Origin: Eubacterium plexicaudatum ASF492
Lineage (GTDB): Bacteria; Bacillota; Clostridia; Lachnospirales; Lachnospiraceae
Reading direction: 5' to 3'
Length of the DNA stretch: 64,000 nucleotides
NCBI RefSeq assembly: GCF_000364225.2
Contig: NZ_AQFT02000001.1
Span: forward strand, 5,623,501 to 5,687,500
Both the position numbers and the translations under genes were made by a program. Shown in pieces: positions 10,400 to 19,279 of this stretch (the first letter of the stretch is position 1; every line of letters starts with the position of its first letter). The notes under the pieces were generated by a model. It ran no database searches, was not told the DNA's origin, and saw only the letters and a list, made by a program, of their open reading frames with translations.

Positions 10400-10461
10400 A
10401 TAGATTTTATACAATGATTTTGTAATTTTTGGAAAATTTCAATTATTTCTTAAATTTTTAG

Positions 10462-10490
10462 TTGCCAAATATGCTTGTTTGTGGTATTCT
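10462..10490 (+). promoter_or_regulatory. Promoter of the butyrate operon
   Basis: TTGCCA (10462-10467), a 17-bp spacer and TATTCT (10485-10490). The start point near 10497 gives a 100-nt leader that contains the Rex-like operator. Confidence 0.5.
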
Positions 10491-10543
10491 ATTTCTAACA
10501 GTTGAGTCTTACATTTCTAAGACATTTTATTTTTTTGAAAAGA

Positions 10544-10561
10544 TTGTTAAATTTTTAACAT
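10544..10561. promoter_or_regulatory. Rex-type redox operator
   Basis: TTGTTAAATTTTTAACAT matches the Rex consensus (TTGTTAA, 4 nt, TTAACAA) at all but the last position. Rex senses NADH/NAD+ and is known to control thl and crt-bcd-etf-hbd genes in clostridia. The site lies between the likely promoter and the thl ribosome site. Confidence 0.65.
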
Positions 10562-10596
10562 CTTATTCACGACAAGTTTGTAAAGGAGACGAGAAA

Positions 10597-11781
10597 ATGG
10601 CAAACAAAGTAGTTTTAGCAGGCGCATGCCGTACCGCAATTGGTAAAATGGGTGGAGCATTAAGCAATACTCCGGCAGCAGATTTAGGAGCAATCGTTAT
10701 TAAAGAAGCGTTAAACAGAGCAGGTGTAAAACCGGAGCAGGTTGACGAAGTATTAATGGGATGTGTTATTCAGGCAGCTCAGGGACAGAACGTAGCACGT
10801 CAGGCTTCTATTAAGGCTGGTTTACCAAATGAAGTTCCTGCAGTTACATTGAACGTAGTATGCGGTTCCGGTCTGAAATGTGTCAATGAAGCAGCAGCTC
10901 AGATTATTTCCGGACAGGCTGACATTGTTGTTGCAGGCGGTATGGAGAATATGTCAATGGCGCCATATGCTATGACGAAAGCTCGTTTTGGTTATCGTAT
11001 GAATAATGCGACAATCATCGATACAATGGTAAACGATGCATTAACAGATGCATTTAACCAGTATCACATGATGATCACAGCAGAAAATATCTGTGATGAA
11101 TATGGTCTTACAAGAGAAGAACTGGATGCATTTGCAGCAAATAGCCAGCAGAAATGTGAAAAAGCAATTGCAGAAGGCAAATTTGATGATGAAATCGTTC
11201 CGGTACCGGTTAAAGTTAAGAGAGAGATCGTTGAATTTAAGAAAGATGAAGGTCCTCGTGCCGGCACAACAGCAGAAAGCCTTGCAAACTTAAAATGCTG
11301 CTCAGGCAAACAGGGTGGTCTTGTAACAGCAGGAAACGCATCCGGTATCAATGATGGCGCTGCTGCGATCGTAGTAATGAGTGAAGAAAAAGCAAAAGAA
11401 CTTGGTGTAAAACCGCTGGCAACATGGGTAGCAGGCGCACTTGGCGGTGTAAGACCGGAAGTTATGGGTATCGGCCCGGTTGCTTCCACAAAGAAAGTAT
11501 TGGCTCAGACAGGTCTTTCTATTGATGATATGGATCTGATTGAAGCAAACGAAGCATTTGCAGCACAGTCTGTTGCAGTTGCAAAAGATCTTGGATTCAA
11601 TATGGATAAGGTTAACGTAAATGGTGGTGCAATCGCACTCGGACATCCGGTAGGAGCATCAGGATGCCGTATCCTTGTTACATTATTATACGAAATGCAG
11701 AAGAGAAATGCAAAGAGAGGTCTTGCTACTCTTTGTATCGGTGGCGGCATGGGCTGCTCTACTATCGTAGAAAGAGACTAA
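10597..11781 (+). CDS. thl: Acetyl-CoA C-acetyltransferase (thiolase)
   Basis: It condenses two acetyl-CoA to acetoacetyl-CoA, the first step of butyrate formation. The 394-aa product carries the acyl-accepting Cys89 in NVVCGSGLK, the EANEAFAAQ block, the catalytic His of GGAIALGHPVGASG and the C-terminal Cys of CIGGGMG. ATG 10597 follows AAAGGAGACG. It leads the operon with hbd, bcd, etfB and etfA. Confidence 0.95.
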   Translation: MANKVVLAGACRTAIGKMGGALSNTPAADLGAIVIKEALNRAGVKPEQVDEVLMGCVIQAAQGQNVARQASIKAGLPNEVPAVTLNVVCGSGLKCVNEAAAQIISGQADIVVAGGMENMSMAPYAMTKARFGYRMNNATIIDTMVNDALTDAFNQYHMMITAENICDEYGLTREELDAFAANSQQKCEKAIAEGKFDDEIVPVPVKVKREIVEFKKDEGPRAGTTAESLANLKCCSGKQGGLVTAGNASGINDGAAAIVVMSEEKAKELGVKPLATWVAGALGGVRPEVMGIGPVASTKKVLAQTGLSIDDMDLIEANEAFAAQSVAVAKDLGFNMDKVNVNGGAIALGHPVGASGCRILVTLLYEMQKRNAKRGLATLCIGGGMGCSTIVERD

Positions 11782-11802
11782 TCGGCAGTTTTATGAAACA
11801 TA

Positions 11803-11878
11803 GAGGTTTATCCCGGCGGCGTTTGCTGTCGGGTAAACCTGTTGTAGTATTTTTGCAATTGACGCGGAGGAAATCCGC
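11803..11878 (+). other. Intercistronic hairpins between thl and hbd
   Basis: The arms AGGTTTA (11803-11809) and TAAACCT (11834-11840) enclose a further CCCG/CGGG stem. A second small hairpin is GCGGA (11864-11868) with TCCGC (11874-11878). Neither has a T tail, so they look like mRNA-stabilising or processing structures and not terminators. Confidence 0.4.
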
Positions 11879-11919
11879 AATACCGAATACATAGTTAAAA
11901 TATTTAAGGAGGATCTACA

Positions 11920-12758
11920 ATGAAAGTAGGAGTTATCGGCGCAGGAACAATGGGTTCCGGAATCGCACAGGCATTTGCACAGACAGAAGGTTATGAAGTA
12001 TGCTTATGTGATATCAACGAAGAATTTGCTGCAAACGGCAAAAACAAGATCGCAAAAGGTTTTGAAAAAGAGTTGCAAAAGGCAAAATGAATCAGGAAGA
12101 TGCAGACAAAATCCTGGCTAAAATTACAACAGGCGTAAAAGACATTTGTACGGACTGTGATCTGGTTGTAGAAGCAGCTCTGGAAGTTATGGATGTAAAG
12201 AAACAGACATTCAAAGAACTGCAGGATATTGTAAAAGCAGACTGTATGTTTGCAACAAATACATCTTCTTTATCCGTAACGGAAATCGCAGCAGGTCTTG
12301 ACAGACCGGTAATTGGTATGCATTTCTTTAATCCTGCTCCGGTTATGAAATTAATCGAGGTTATTCAGGGTGAAAACACACCGGATGAAATGAGAGATAA
12401 GATCGTAGAAATCTCCAAAGCAATCGGCAAGACTCCGGTTGAAGTAAAAGAAGCTCCGGGCTTTGTTGTTAACAGAATTCTGATTCCGATGATCAATGAA
12501 GCAATCGGCATTTATGCAGATGGTGTTGCATCGGTAGAAGGTATTGATACGGCTATGAAGCTTGGTGCAAATCATCCTATGGGACCTCTGGCATTGGGTG
12601 ATCTGGTAGGTCTTGACATTTGTCTTGCAATCATGAACGTATTGTATGATGAAACAGGTGATCCGAAATATCGTCCGCATCCATTATTAAAGAAAATGGT
12701 ACGTGCAGGCAAATTAGGTATGAAGACAGGCAAAGGCTTCTACGATTACAGTAAATAA
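11920..12758 (+). CDS. hbd: 3-hydroxybutyryl-CoA dehydrogenase (one frameshift)
   Basis: It reduces acetoacetyl-CoA to 3-hydroxybutyryl-CoA. The N-terminal Rossmann motif GAGTMGSGIA is in the first frame. The catalytic His region (GMHFFNPAPVMKLIEV) and the C-terminal helical domain (GFVVNRILIPMINEAI) are in the second. One added A in the A5 run at 12065-12069 gives GFEKRVAKGKMNQEDAD and a 279-aa protein of normal size. AAGGAGGATC precedes the ATG. Confidence 0.93.
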
Positions 12759-12801
12759 TGTGACCGTATTAACACCAACAGACAGATAGTAAGAATAAAG
12801 G

Positions 12802-12905
12802 CAGGCTGTAAGAAACAAAAAGCGAATATGGCTGTCGGCGGTTACTTTTTGCATCATCAGGAAGTGAGATCCGACAGTCATAAAGATGAGTGGACATACA
12901 GCCTG
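12802..12905 (+). other. Nested inverted repeats between hbd and bcd
   Basis: CAGGCTGTA (12802-12810) pairs perfectly with TACAGCCTG (12897-12905). Inside it, ATGGCTGTCGG (12828-12838) pairs with CCGACAGTCAT (12871-12881) with one G-U. The two coaxial stems enclose the whole intergenic region and end just before the bcd ribosome site. There is no T tail. The function is unknown. Confidence 0.45.
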
Positions 12906-12935
12906 TGTAATTAAGTAAATGGAGGAGTAAGAATC

Positions 12936-14090
12936 ATGGATTTTTCTTTAGATAAGAAACATGAAATGGCGAGAACTTTATTTAAAGATTTCGCTGAAAC
13001 AGAAGTAAAACCTCTTGCTCAGGAAGTAGATGAGACAGAGGTATTTCCGGCAGAGACAGTTGCTAAAATGGCAAAAGCAGGATTTTTAGGAATTCCGGTA
13101 CCAAAGGAATACGGCGGACAGGGCTGTGACCCTCTTACATACGTAATGTGTGTTGAGGAATTGTCAAAAGTCTGTGGTACAACAGGCGTTATCGTATCCG
13201 CACATACTTCCCTGTGTATTGATCCGATTATGACATATGGAAACGAAGAGCAGAAGAAGAAATATGTAACTCCGCTTGCAAAAGGTGAAAAACTTGGCGC
13301 ATTTGCTTTGACAGAGCCGGGCGCAGGTACGGATGCACAGGGCTGCCAGACAAAAGCCGTATTGGATGGCGACGAGTGGGTATTAAATGGTTCCAAATGC
13401 TTTATTACAAATGGTAAAGTTGCGGATGTTTATATTGTAATTGCTATTACAAGCGTTACGGAAGATAAGAGAGGCAGAAAGAAGAAAAACTTCTCCGCAT
13501 TTATTGTCGAAAAAGGCGCTCCTGGCTTCTCCTTTGGTACAAAAGAAAAGAAGATGGGTATCCGTGGTTCCTCTACATATGAATTGATTTTTGAAGACTG
13601 CAGAATTCCGAAAGATGCACTTCTTGGACCGGAAGGCAAAGGCTTCCCGATCGCAATGCATACTTTGGACGGCGGACGTATCGGTATCGCATCGCAGGCT
13701 CTTGGTCTTGCAGAGGGCGCACTGGAAAGAGCAATCGAATATACAAAAGAAAGAAAACAGTTTGGCCGCTCCATTGCACAGCAGCAGAATACACAGTTTA
13801 AACTGGCCGATATGGCAGCACGTATTGATGCGGCGAAGTTCTTAGTATACCGCGCAGCCGTAGCAAAAGCTACACAGAGAGTATATTCCGTAGAAGCAGC
13901 GAAGGCAAAATTATTTGCAGCTGAGACAGCTATGGCAGTTACAACGGAAGTTGTACAGTTATTCGGCGGTTACGGCTATATCAGAGAATATGATGTGGAA
14001 CGTATGATGCGTGATGCTAAGATTACAGAGATTTACGAAGGAACATCCGAAGTTCAGCGTATGGTTATCTCTGGTGCGTTATTAAGATAA
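12936..14090 (+). CDS. bcd: Butyryl-CoA dehydrogenase
   Basis: This acyl-CoA dehydrogenase reduces crotonyl-CoA to butyryl-CoA; in clostridia it works with EtfAB in flavin-based electron bifurcation to ferredoxin. The 384-aa product has the FAD/substrate segment AFALTEPGAGTDAQG, the middle-domain FITNGKVADVYIVI, and the catalytic Glu368 in ITEIYEGTSEVQR. GGAGGAGT precedes the ATG. No crotonase gene lies between hbd and bcd. Confidence 0.95.
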   Translation: MDFSLDKKHEMARTLFKDFAETEVKPLAQEVDETEVFPAETVAKMAKAGFLGIPVPKEYGGQGCDPLTYVMCVEELSKVCGTTGVIVSAHTSLCIDPIMTYGNEEQKKKYVTPLAKGEKLGAFALTEPGAGTDAQGCQTKAVLDGDEWVLNGSKCFITNGKVADVYIVIAITSVTEDKRGRKKKNFSAFIVEKGAPGFSFGTKEKKMGIRGSSTYELIFEDCRIPKDALLGPEGKGFPIAMHTLDGGRIGIASQALGLAEGALERAIEYTKERKQFGRSIAQQQNTQFKLADMAARIDAAKFLVYRAAVAKATQRVYSVEAAKAKLFAAETAMAVTTEVVQLFGGYGYIREYDVERMMRDAKITEIYEGTSEVQRMVISGALLR

Positions 14091-14131
14091 CAGGCAAATT
14101 TTAATATAGAATAATAAGGAGTGAAACTACC

Positions 14132-14917
14132 GTGAAAATCGTTGTATGTATTAAACAGGTACCAGATACCAAAGGCGGCGTGAAATTTAACCCGGACGGT
14201 ACGCTGGATAGAGCAGCCATGCTTGCGATCATGAATCCGGATGACAAAGCAGGACTGGAAGCAGCACTTAGAATTAAAGATGAAATCGGCGCAGAAGTTA
14301 CCGTTCTTACAATGGGACTTCCGAAAGCTGACGATGTGCTCCGTGAGGCTATGGCAATGGGCGCAGATAAAGCAATTCTTGTAACAGACAGAGTATTGGG
14401 CGGCGCTGATACATGGGCTACGTCTTCTACTATTGCAGGAGCATTAAGAAATATTGATTATGATCTGATTATTACCGGACGTCAGGCGATTGACGGTGAT
14501 ACCGCACAGGTTGGTCCGCAGATTGCAGAACATCTGGATCTGCCGGTTATTTCCTATGCGGAAGAATTAAAAATAGATGGTGACTCTGTTATCGTTAAGA
14601 GACAGTATGAAGACAGATATCATGAACTTAAAGTTAAGATGCCTTGTCTTGTAACAGCACTTTCTGAATTAAATGTTCCTCGTTATATGACACCAGGCGG
14701 AATTTTTGATGCATATGATGAAAAAGAAGTAACCGTATGGGGAAGAAAGGACCTGAAAGATCTTGATGATGCCAACATCGGTCTGAATGGCTCTCCTACA
14801 AAAATCGCAAAAGCATCTGATAAGGTACGCAAAGGTGCCGGAGAAAAGGTTACACTTGATGCGACAGAATCCGTGGCATATATCATGGGTAAGTTAAAAG
14901 AGAAACATGTAATCTAA
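14132..14917 (+). CDS. etfB: Electron transfer flavoprotein beta subunit
   Basis: The 261-aa subunit starts MKIVVCIKQVPDTKG and carries DLIITGRQAIDGDTAQVGP and the ETF signature region (PCLVTALSELNVPRYMTPGG). It uses a GTG start at 14132 after AAGGAGTG. It forms the bifurcating Bcd/EtfAB complex with its neighbours. Confidence 0.95.
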   Translation: MKIVVCIKQVPDTKGGVKFNPDGTLDRAAMLAIMNPDDKAGLEAALRIKDEIGAEVTVLTMGLPKADDVLREAMAMGADKAILVTDRVLGGADTWATSSTIAGALRNIDYDLIITGRQAIDGDTAQVGPQIAEHLDLPVISYAEELKIDGDSVIVKRQYEDRYHELKVKMPCLVTALSELNVPRYMTPGGIFDAYDEKEVTVWGRKDLKDLDDANIGLNGSPTKIAKASDKVRKGAGEKVTLDATESVAYIMGKLKEKHVI

Positions 14918-14944
14918 TTAAGATGAAGGAAAGTGGTGGAAAAA

Positions 14945-15985
14945 ATGGGTTTAGAAGAATATAAGGGCGTATATATCTACGCACAACAGGTAGATAACGA
15001 ATTAAGCAGTATTGCCTTTGAATTAATCGGAAAAGCAAAAGATCTTGCAAAAGATCTGAATACGGATGTAACAGCCGTTCTTCTTGGATCAAATGTAAAG
15101 AATCTGGCAGATCAGCTGGCTGAATATGGCGCAGATAAGGTTATCGTTGTAGATGATCCGGCGCTGGAAGTATATAAGACAGAACCATATGCACATGCAT
15201 TGTCATCGGTGATCAACGAATACAAACCGGATATCATGCTGGTTGGCGCAACTGCAATCGGAAGAGATCTGGGTCCTACCGTTTCTGCAAGAGTAGCAAC
15301 CGGTTTGACTGCAGACTGTACACAGCTGGAAATCGGTGATTTTCCGTTAAAGGCTGTAGAAGGCAAAGAGCAGAAGCATAATCAGCTGTTAATGACTCGT
15401 CCTGCATTTGGCGGCAATACAATTGCAACGATTGCCTGCCCGGATAACCGTCCGCAGATGGCTACGGTACGTCCTGGCGTTATGCAGAAGATTGAGCCGA
15501 TTGCCGGTGCAAAGGCAGAAATTATCGAATATAATCCTGGATTTGAAGTAAATCACAAATATGTTGAAATTCTCAACGTAATTAAACAGGCAAAGAGCGC
15601 AGAAAACATCATGGATGCCAAGATTCTTGTATCTGGTGGCCGTGGCGTAGGCTCATCTGAAAACTTCAAGATTTTACAGGATCTGGCAGATGTACTTGGC
15701 GGTATGGTCAGCTGTTCCCGTGCTGTTGTAGAAAACGGCTGGAAACCGGTAGATTGCCAGGTAGGACAGACAGGTAAAACCGTACGTCCTAATGTTTATT
15801 TTGCAATTGGTATTTCCGGCGCTATTCAGCATGTGGCTGGTATGGAAGAAGCAGATATCATTATTGCAATCAATAAAGACGAAGACGCTCCAATCTTCGA
15901 TGTAGCTGATTACGGTATTGTTGGTGATCTGAATAAGATCGTTCCGGCACTGACAGCTGCTTTGAAGGATGAGCTTGGCAAATAA
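14945..15985 (+). CDS. etfA: Electron transfer flavoprotein alpha subunit
   Basis: The 346-aa subunit has the C-terminal FAD-binding domain: SGGRGVGSSENF, VGQTGKTVRPNVYFAIGISGAIQH and INKDEDAPIFDVADYGIVGD. ATG 14945 (MGLEEYKG) is preferred over the in-frame GTG at 14933, which lies too close to the AAGGA. It is the last gene of the operon and is followed by a strong terminator. Confidence 0.95.
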   Translation: MGLEEYKGVYIYAQQVDNELSSIAFELIGKAKDLAKDLNTDVTAVLLGSNVKNLADQLAEYGADKVIVVDDPALEVYKTEPYAHALSSVINEYKPDIMLVGATAIGRDLGPTVSARVATGLTADCTQLEIGDFPLKAVEGKEQKHNQLLMTRPAFGGNTIATIACPDNRPQMATVRPGVMQKIEPIAGAKAEIIEYNPGFEVNHKYVEILNVIKQAKSAENIMDAKILVSGGRGVGSSENFKILQDLADVLGGMVSCSRAVVENGWKPVDCQVGQTGKTVRPNVYFAIGISGAIQHVAGMEEADIIIAINKDEDAPIFDVADYGIVGDLNKIVPALTAALKDELGK

Positions 15986-16010
15986 AATACATAGAAAGCA
16001 GTAATGCTAT

Positions 16011-16050
16011 AAAACCCGAAGGTTTCGGTATTCGAAACCTTCGGGTTTTT
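16011..16050 (+). terminator. Terminator of the butyrate operon
   Basis: AAAACCCGAAGGTTTCG pairs with CGAAACCTTCGGGTTTT, followed by T-rich sequence. It is also placed to terminate the minus-strand collagen fragment to its right. Confidence 0.9.
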
Positions 16051-16075
16051 GTTTTTTATGATTTATTATCAATTA

Positions 16076-16638
16076 TTAATTAATACTCAAACCGGCGCTT
16101 GCATATCCGGCAACGGTATTGAGCAATGTCAATCCGCTTGCACTTGCTGAGAATACAAGCATCAGACGTGTCTGAGCGGTTACCAGAATATTGAGTCCCG
16201 TGAGTGCACCGTTTAACAATGTTCCGATTGATATAATTCCGCTAAGTGACGGTGACAGGCTGATCAGTGTTCCGGCAATTGGAGAAAATACGTTATTTGG
16301 CGTTGCCGACTGGTAGATCTGAGCGGTTACCGTAACGGTAGAGCCTACCAGGGAAAGAGCTGCCGTAGTACTGAAAAATGCACTGAACGAGGTAATAACA
16401 CCGGCACGTGGAACCTGGAATGCAAAGTTAGAAAGTGTTCCGCTTGCATTGGTAATATCAATCGTGGAACCTAACAGCGTAAGCCCCTGTGCGCTGCTTC
16501 CAAAGCCGACAAAGGCAGGAAGTCCGGCAAGGCCGCCGGCAATGGTCGTCAAAGTGATAGGCAGACCTGATGCAAACGGAATCACAGCGCCGGTGCCTGC
16601 AACACCGGTAGGTCCGGTTGCACCGGTAGGCCCGGTGG
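16076..16638 (-). pseudogene. Orphan C-terminal domain of a collagen-like exosporium-type protein
   Basis: On the minus strand the frame opens in Gly-Pro-Thr triplets (TGPTGATGPTGVAG, from about 16638). It continues into a hydrophobic all-beta region that starts IPFASGLPITLTT and ends at 16076. This resembles the C-terminal domain of BclA/BclB-like exosporium glycoproteins. There is no start codon with a ribosome site and no N-terminal part; the frame ends at the left end of the serine-recombinase element. Its missing front half is the gene at 21244-22497. Joined through the shared 8-bp core, the two give one in-frame 1776-nt gene (591 aa). Confidence 0.75.
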
Positions 16639-16658
16639 GGGCGTTACGATTAGGAAAA
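16631..16658 (+). repeat. Left attachment site (core plus element arm)
   Basis: Core CCCGGTGG (16631-16638), arm GGGGCGTT (16638-16645), 4 nt, and TTAGGAAAA (16650-16658). The chromosomal side is Gly-Pro-Thr coding sequence. Confidence 0.75.
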
Positions 16659-16685
16659 TAAATCGTAAAAACGAGTCTTTTTATC

Positions 16686-16734
16686 TTGACAATGTTTTTA
16701 TACGACTGTATAATGAATTATACGATCGTATAAT
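16686..16734 (+). promoter_or_regulatory. Consensus promoter and two BlaI-type operators
   Basis: TTGACA (16686-16691), 17 bp and TATAAT (16709-16714) make a perfect sigma-A promoter. Two similar dyads flank the start point: TTATACGACTGTATAA overlaps the -10, and ATTATACGATCGTATAAT (16717-16734) is an 18-bp perfect palindrome. BlaI/MecI operators have a TACA...TGTA core, so TACG(A/N)2(C/T)GTA-type dyads here fit autorepression of blaI-blaR1. Confidence 0.75.
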
Positions 16735-16747
16735 GGAGGTCCGATAC

Positions 16748-17134
16748 ATGGGGAACAAGTTAAAAAAACTAGGAGAAGCGGAACTGGAAATTATGCAGGT
16801 GGTTTGGGATAGTGAAAATCCGGTTACTTCCAATTATATTTTAAAAGAATTGCAGGGAAGAAGGCAATGGAAGCTTTCTACGTTGATGACATCTTTATCC
16901 AGACTGGCTGAAAAGGGATTTATTCATTGTGACCGTTCAACAGGAAGTAATCTGTATACACCGATTATTTTGGAGAATGAGTATAAAGCCGGGGCAAGCA
17001 AACATTTTCTTGAAAAGCTGTACAATAATTCCATACAGAATATGATAGCTACGTTATACAGCCATAAAGAAATTAAAAGCTCCGATGTGGAAGAACTAAG
17101 ACACTTTCTGGATCAACTGGAGGAAGAACAATGA
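16748..17134 (+). CDS. blaI: BlaI/MecI/CopY-family repressor
   Basis: A 128-aa winged-helix protein (LGEAELEIMQVVWDSENPVTSNYILKEL, with the recognition-helix region WKLSTLMTSLSRLAEKGFI) and a C-terminal dimerisation helix. ATG 16748 is chosen over 16733 because GGAGG at 16735-16739 lies inside the longer frame at proper spacing. The stop overlaps the next start (ATGA). In the family, repression is lifted when the BlaR1 partner triggers repressor cleavage. Confidence 0.88.
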   Translation: MGNKLKKLGEAELEIMQVVWDSENPVTSNYILKELQGRRQWKLSTLMTSLSRLAEKGFIHCDRSTGSNLYTPIILENEYKAGASKHFLEKLYNNSIQNMIATLYSHKEIKSSDVEELRHFLDQLEEEQ

Positions 17135-19093
17135 CGGATTTATTTTTATCTATTCTAGGAATTTCGGTATCAGGCGGGTTGATTGTTATTGTGCTGATGT
17201 TGCTGACGCCACTGCTAAATAAGAGATATGCCACAAAATGGAAATATTTTATCTGGATAGTTCTTACGCTGCGTCTGCTGATTCCTTTTACCGGAGTGAA
17301 TGGGCCGTTTATCATGGATTTACTGTCGCAGACGAAGACAATGGCCATATCCGAACAGGAAGAAAAAATGCAAACATGCCGGCAGATGCAACGATGCAAA
17401 GACGGATTATAGTTGAGATACCGGAGCAAATGACTACTCCGATCAACGCACAATCCGAAAAAAACGAAGCAGGTATTACGATGTTAGATATTGCTGCGTT
17501 TGTCTGGGCAGTTGGCTGTCTCATTTTTATATTTGTACATTTTATCAGTTATTTTTTGTACAAACGGCAGGTGATGAAAAAAGGCAGAATCATCGAGGAT
17601 GCGCATATTATAATGCAGATGAAAAAACTCAGACGAGAATTACATATCAGGCGTACGGTATGTGTGATGGAATATTGTGAAGCGGAAAGTCCTATGATCA
17701 TAGGTTTTTTAAAGCCTGTTCTGGTTTTGCCGAAAGAGCGGTACGGTACCGAGGAATTATTTTTTATATTAAAACATGAGCTGGTTCACCTGAAACGGGG
17801 CGATGTGTATCTTAAGCTGCTTTTTGTGACAGCAAATGCCGTCCATTGGTTTAATCCGTTGATCTGGATGATGCAGAAAGAAGCCGTTGTCGATATGGAA
17901 CTATCCTGCGATGAAAGAGTGATACAAGGTACAAGTTATGAACTGCGGAAGGCATATACGGAAACGCTGCTGTCCATGATTCACAGGCGGTGTGTTCGAA
18001 GAACCATTTTGACCACGCAATTTTATGGAGGGAAAAGATCATGAAAAAACGTTTTCGAAATATTTTAAAACAAAATGGAAAGAAAAACGGAGTTTTTATT
18101 TTGATATGTGCGGTTCTGGTTACGATCAGTTTTGGAACGCTGGTGGGCTGTTCGATTGCAAAAGAGAATAAAGAGGATAAAGAGATCGAAAAAGAACATG
18201 ACGAACCGGAAAACACGGAACAGGATGATTTGGGACAGGATGATTTGGGACAGGAGCCTGACCGGACAGAATCAATGTCTGAGGATCATTCCGAAAATGA
18301 GGCTGACGAGCCGGAAAATACAAAGATGCTTACCTTTTCGAAGGAAGGAGAGCAGGAACAAAAGCAGGCTACACTTGCAATCGGCGATGGATATTCCGTT
18401 TATCTGCCTGACGATGAAAGGTGGTATCTGACTTCTTCTAACGTATGGACAGCCGGAATCAATGAACAGGTTTCGCTTTGGGCCACACAGTTTAAAGGTG
18501 AAACAATGGATTCGATTGATCGGAAACTGGAAAGTGATGGTTATGTGACGGATGAAGAGTATCATAAGTGGAAACAGGAAGGCGAGCTGATCTGCCATGT
18601 CCGACTGAAAGCATTTGAAAATGACGTATGGGGAATATTCTATTCTTATCCGACTGACTTTGAAGAAGGATGGGGACGAGAGCTGTCAGTGATTGCAGAT
18701 ACGTTTGCGTTATCGGTCGTGAAAGTGCCAAAAGAATCCGATCGTTCTGACGGAGCAGGCGACTATCTGGGAGAAGAGGAATGTCAGGAAATCAAAGATA
18801 TGATATATGAATTTTCAACGGCATATTTTAATTACGATGCAGATGGCGTGCGGAAATTTCTGTCCGATACATTTGAGGGGGATGTGGAAGTATATGATAA
18901 TACGGGTGAAACAAGTGATTTTACCGTGAAGGGATTGTCCGATACCGATGAGAAAAAAATTGAAAACGGGACATGCAGAGCTTCCCTGGAATTCAGGGAC
19001 AGCAACTATGAAGACATGTTTCTGTATGTATCGTTTATATTAGTGAAAGAGAATGATGGATGGAAGATACAATCTTATGGTGTGGAAGGATAA
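17131..19093 (+). CDS. BlaR1/MecR1-like M56 metallopeptidase antirepressor with extracellular domain (two frameshifts)
   Basis: N-terminal transmembrane helices are followed by the M56 zinc site HELVH in FILKHELVHLKRGD and by MELSCDERV. The frame breaks at the A6 run 17363-17368 (corrected EEKNANMPADATM). It appears to break again at A4 18033-18036: one added A gives FYGGKKIMKKRFRNIL, leading into a last membrane helix (FILICAVLVTISFGTLVGC) and an acidic linker plus globular extracellular domain. The corrected total is 654 aa. Alternatively 18041-19093 is a separate lipoprotein gene, since GGAGGG and an ATGA overlap precede 18041 and LVGC could be a lipobox. The sensor domain is not a penicillin-binding domain. 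Confidence 0.7.
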
Positions 19094-19117
19094 CTAAAAG
19101 TTTGAATCATAATGTTG

Positions 19118-19156
19118 AAAAGCGTTCGTTGGAAGAAAACCAATGAACGCTTTTTT
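19118..19156 (+). terminator. Terminator after the blaR1-like gene
   Basis: AAAAGCGTTCGTTGG pairs with CCAATGAACGCTTTT and ends in T6. Confidence 0.8.
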
Positions 19157-19183
19157 CATAGGACAGACAGCAAAGCGCATATA

Positions 19184-19255
19184 TTAGAGCGTGTTTGAAA
19201 AATCATTCCCGTGATCTGCACATCTCATGAAAAGCATTTTTCAAACACGCTCTAA
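19184..19255. repeat. Complete 72-bp dispersed palindrome (copy B)
   Basis: TTAGAGCGTGTTTGAAAAAT (19184-19203) and its exact reverse complement (19236-19255) flank a 32-bp unique middle. It resembles a MITE or REP-like unit without coding capacity. Related pieces lie at 38-74, 31128-31140, 32620-32656, 40851-40884 and 57614-57660. Confidence 0.75.
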
Positions 19256-19279
19256 AGTATGCGAAACAGGAGGTACATC

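Noticed and set aside
16733..16747. Upstream ATG as blaI start.
   Set aside because: It would place the GGAGG ribosome site and part of the operator inside the coding region; ATG 16748 has correct spacing.
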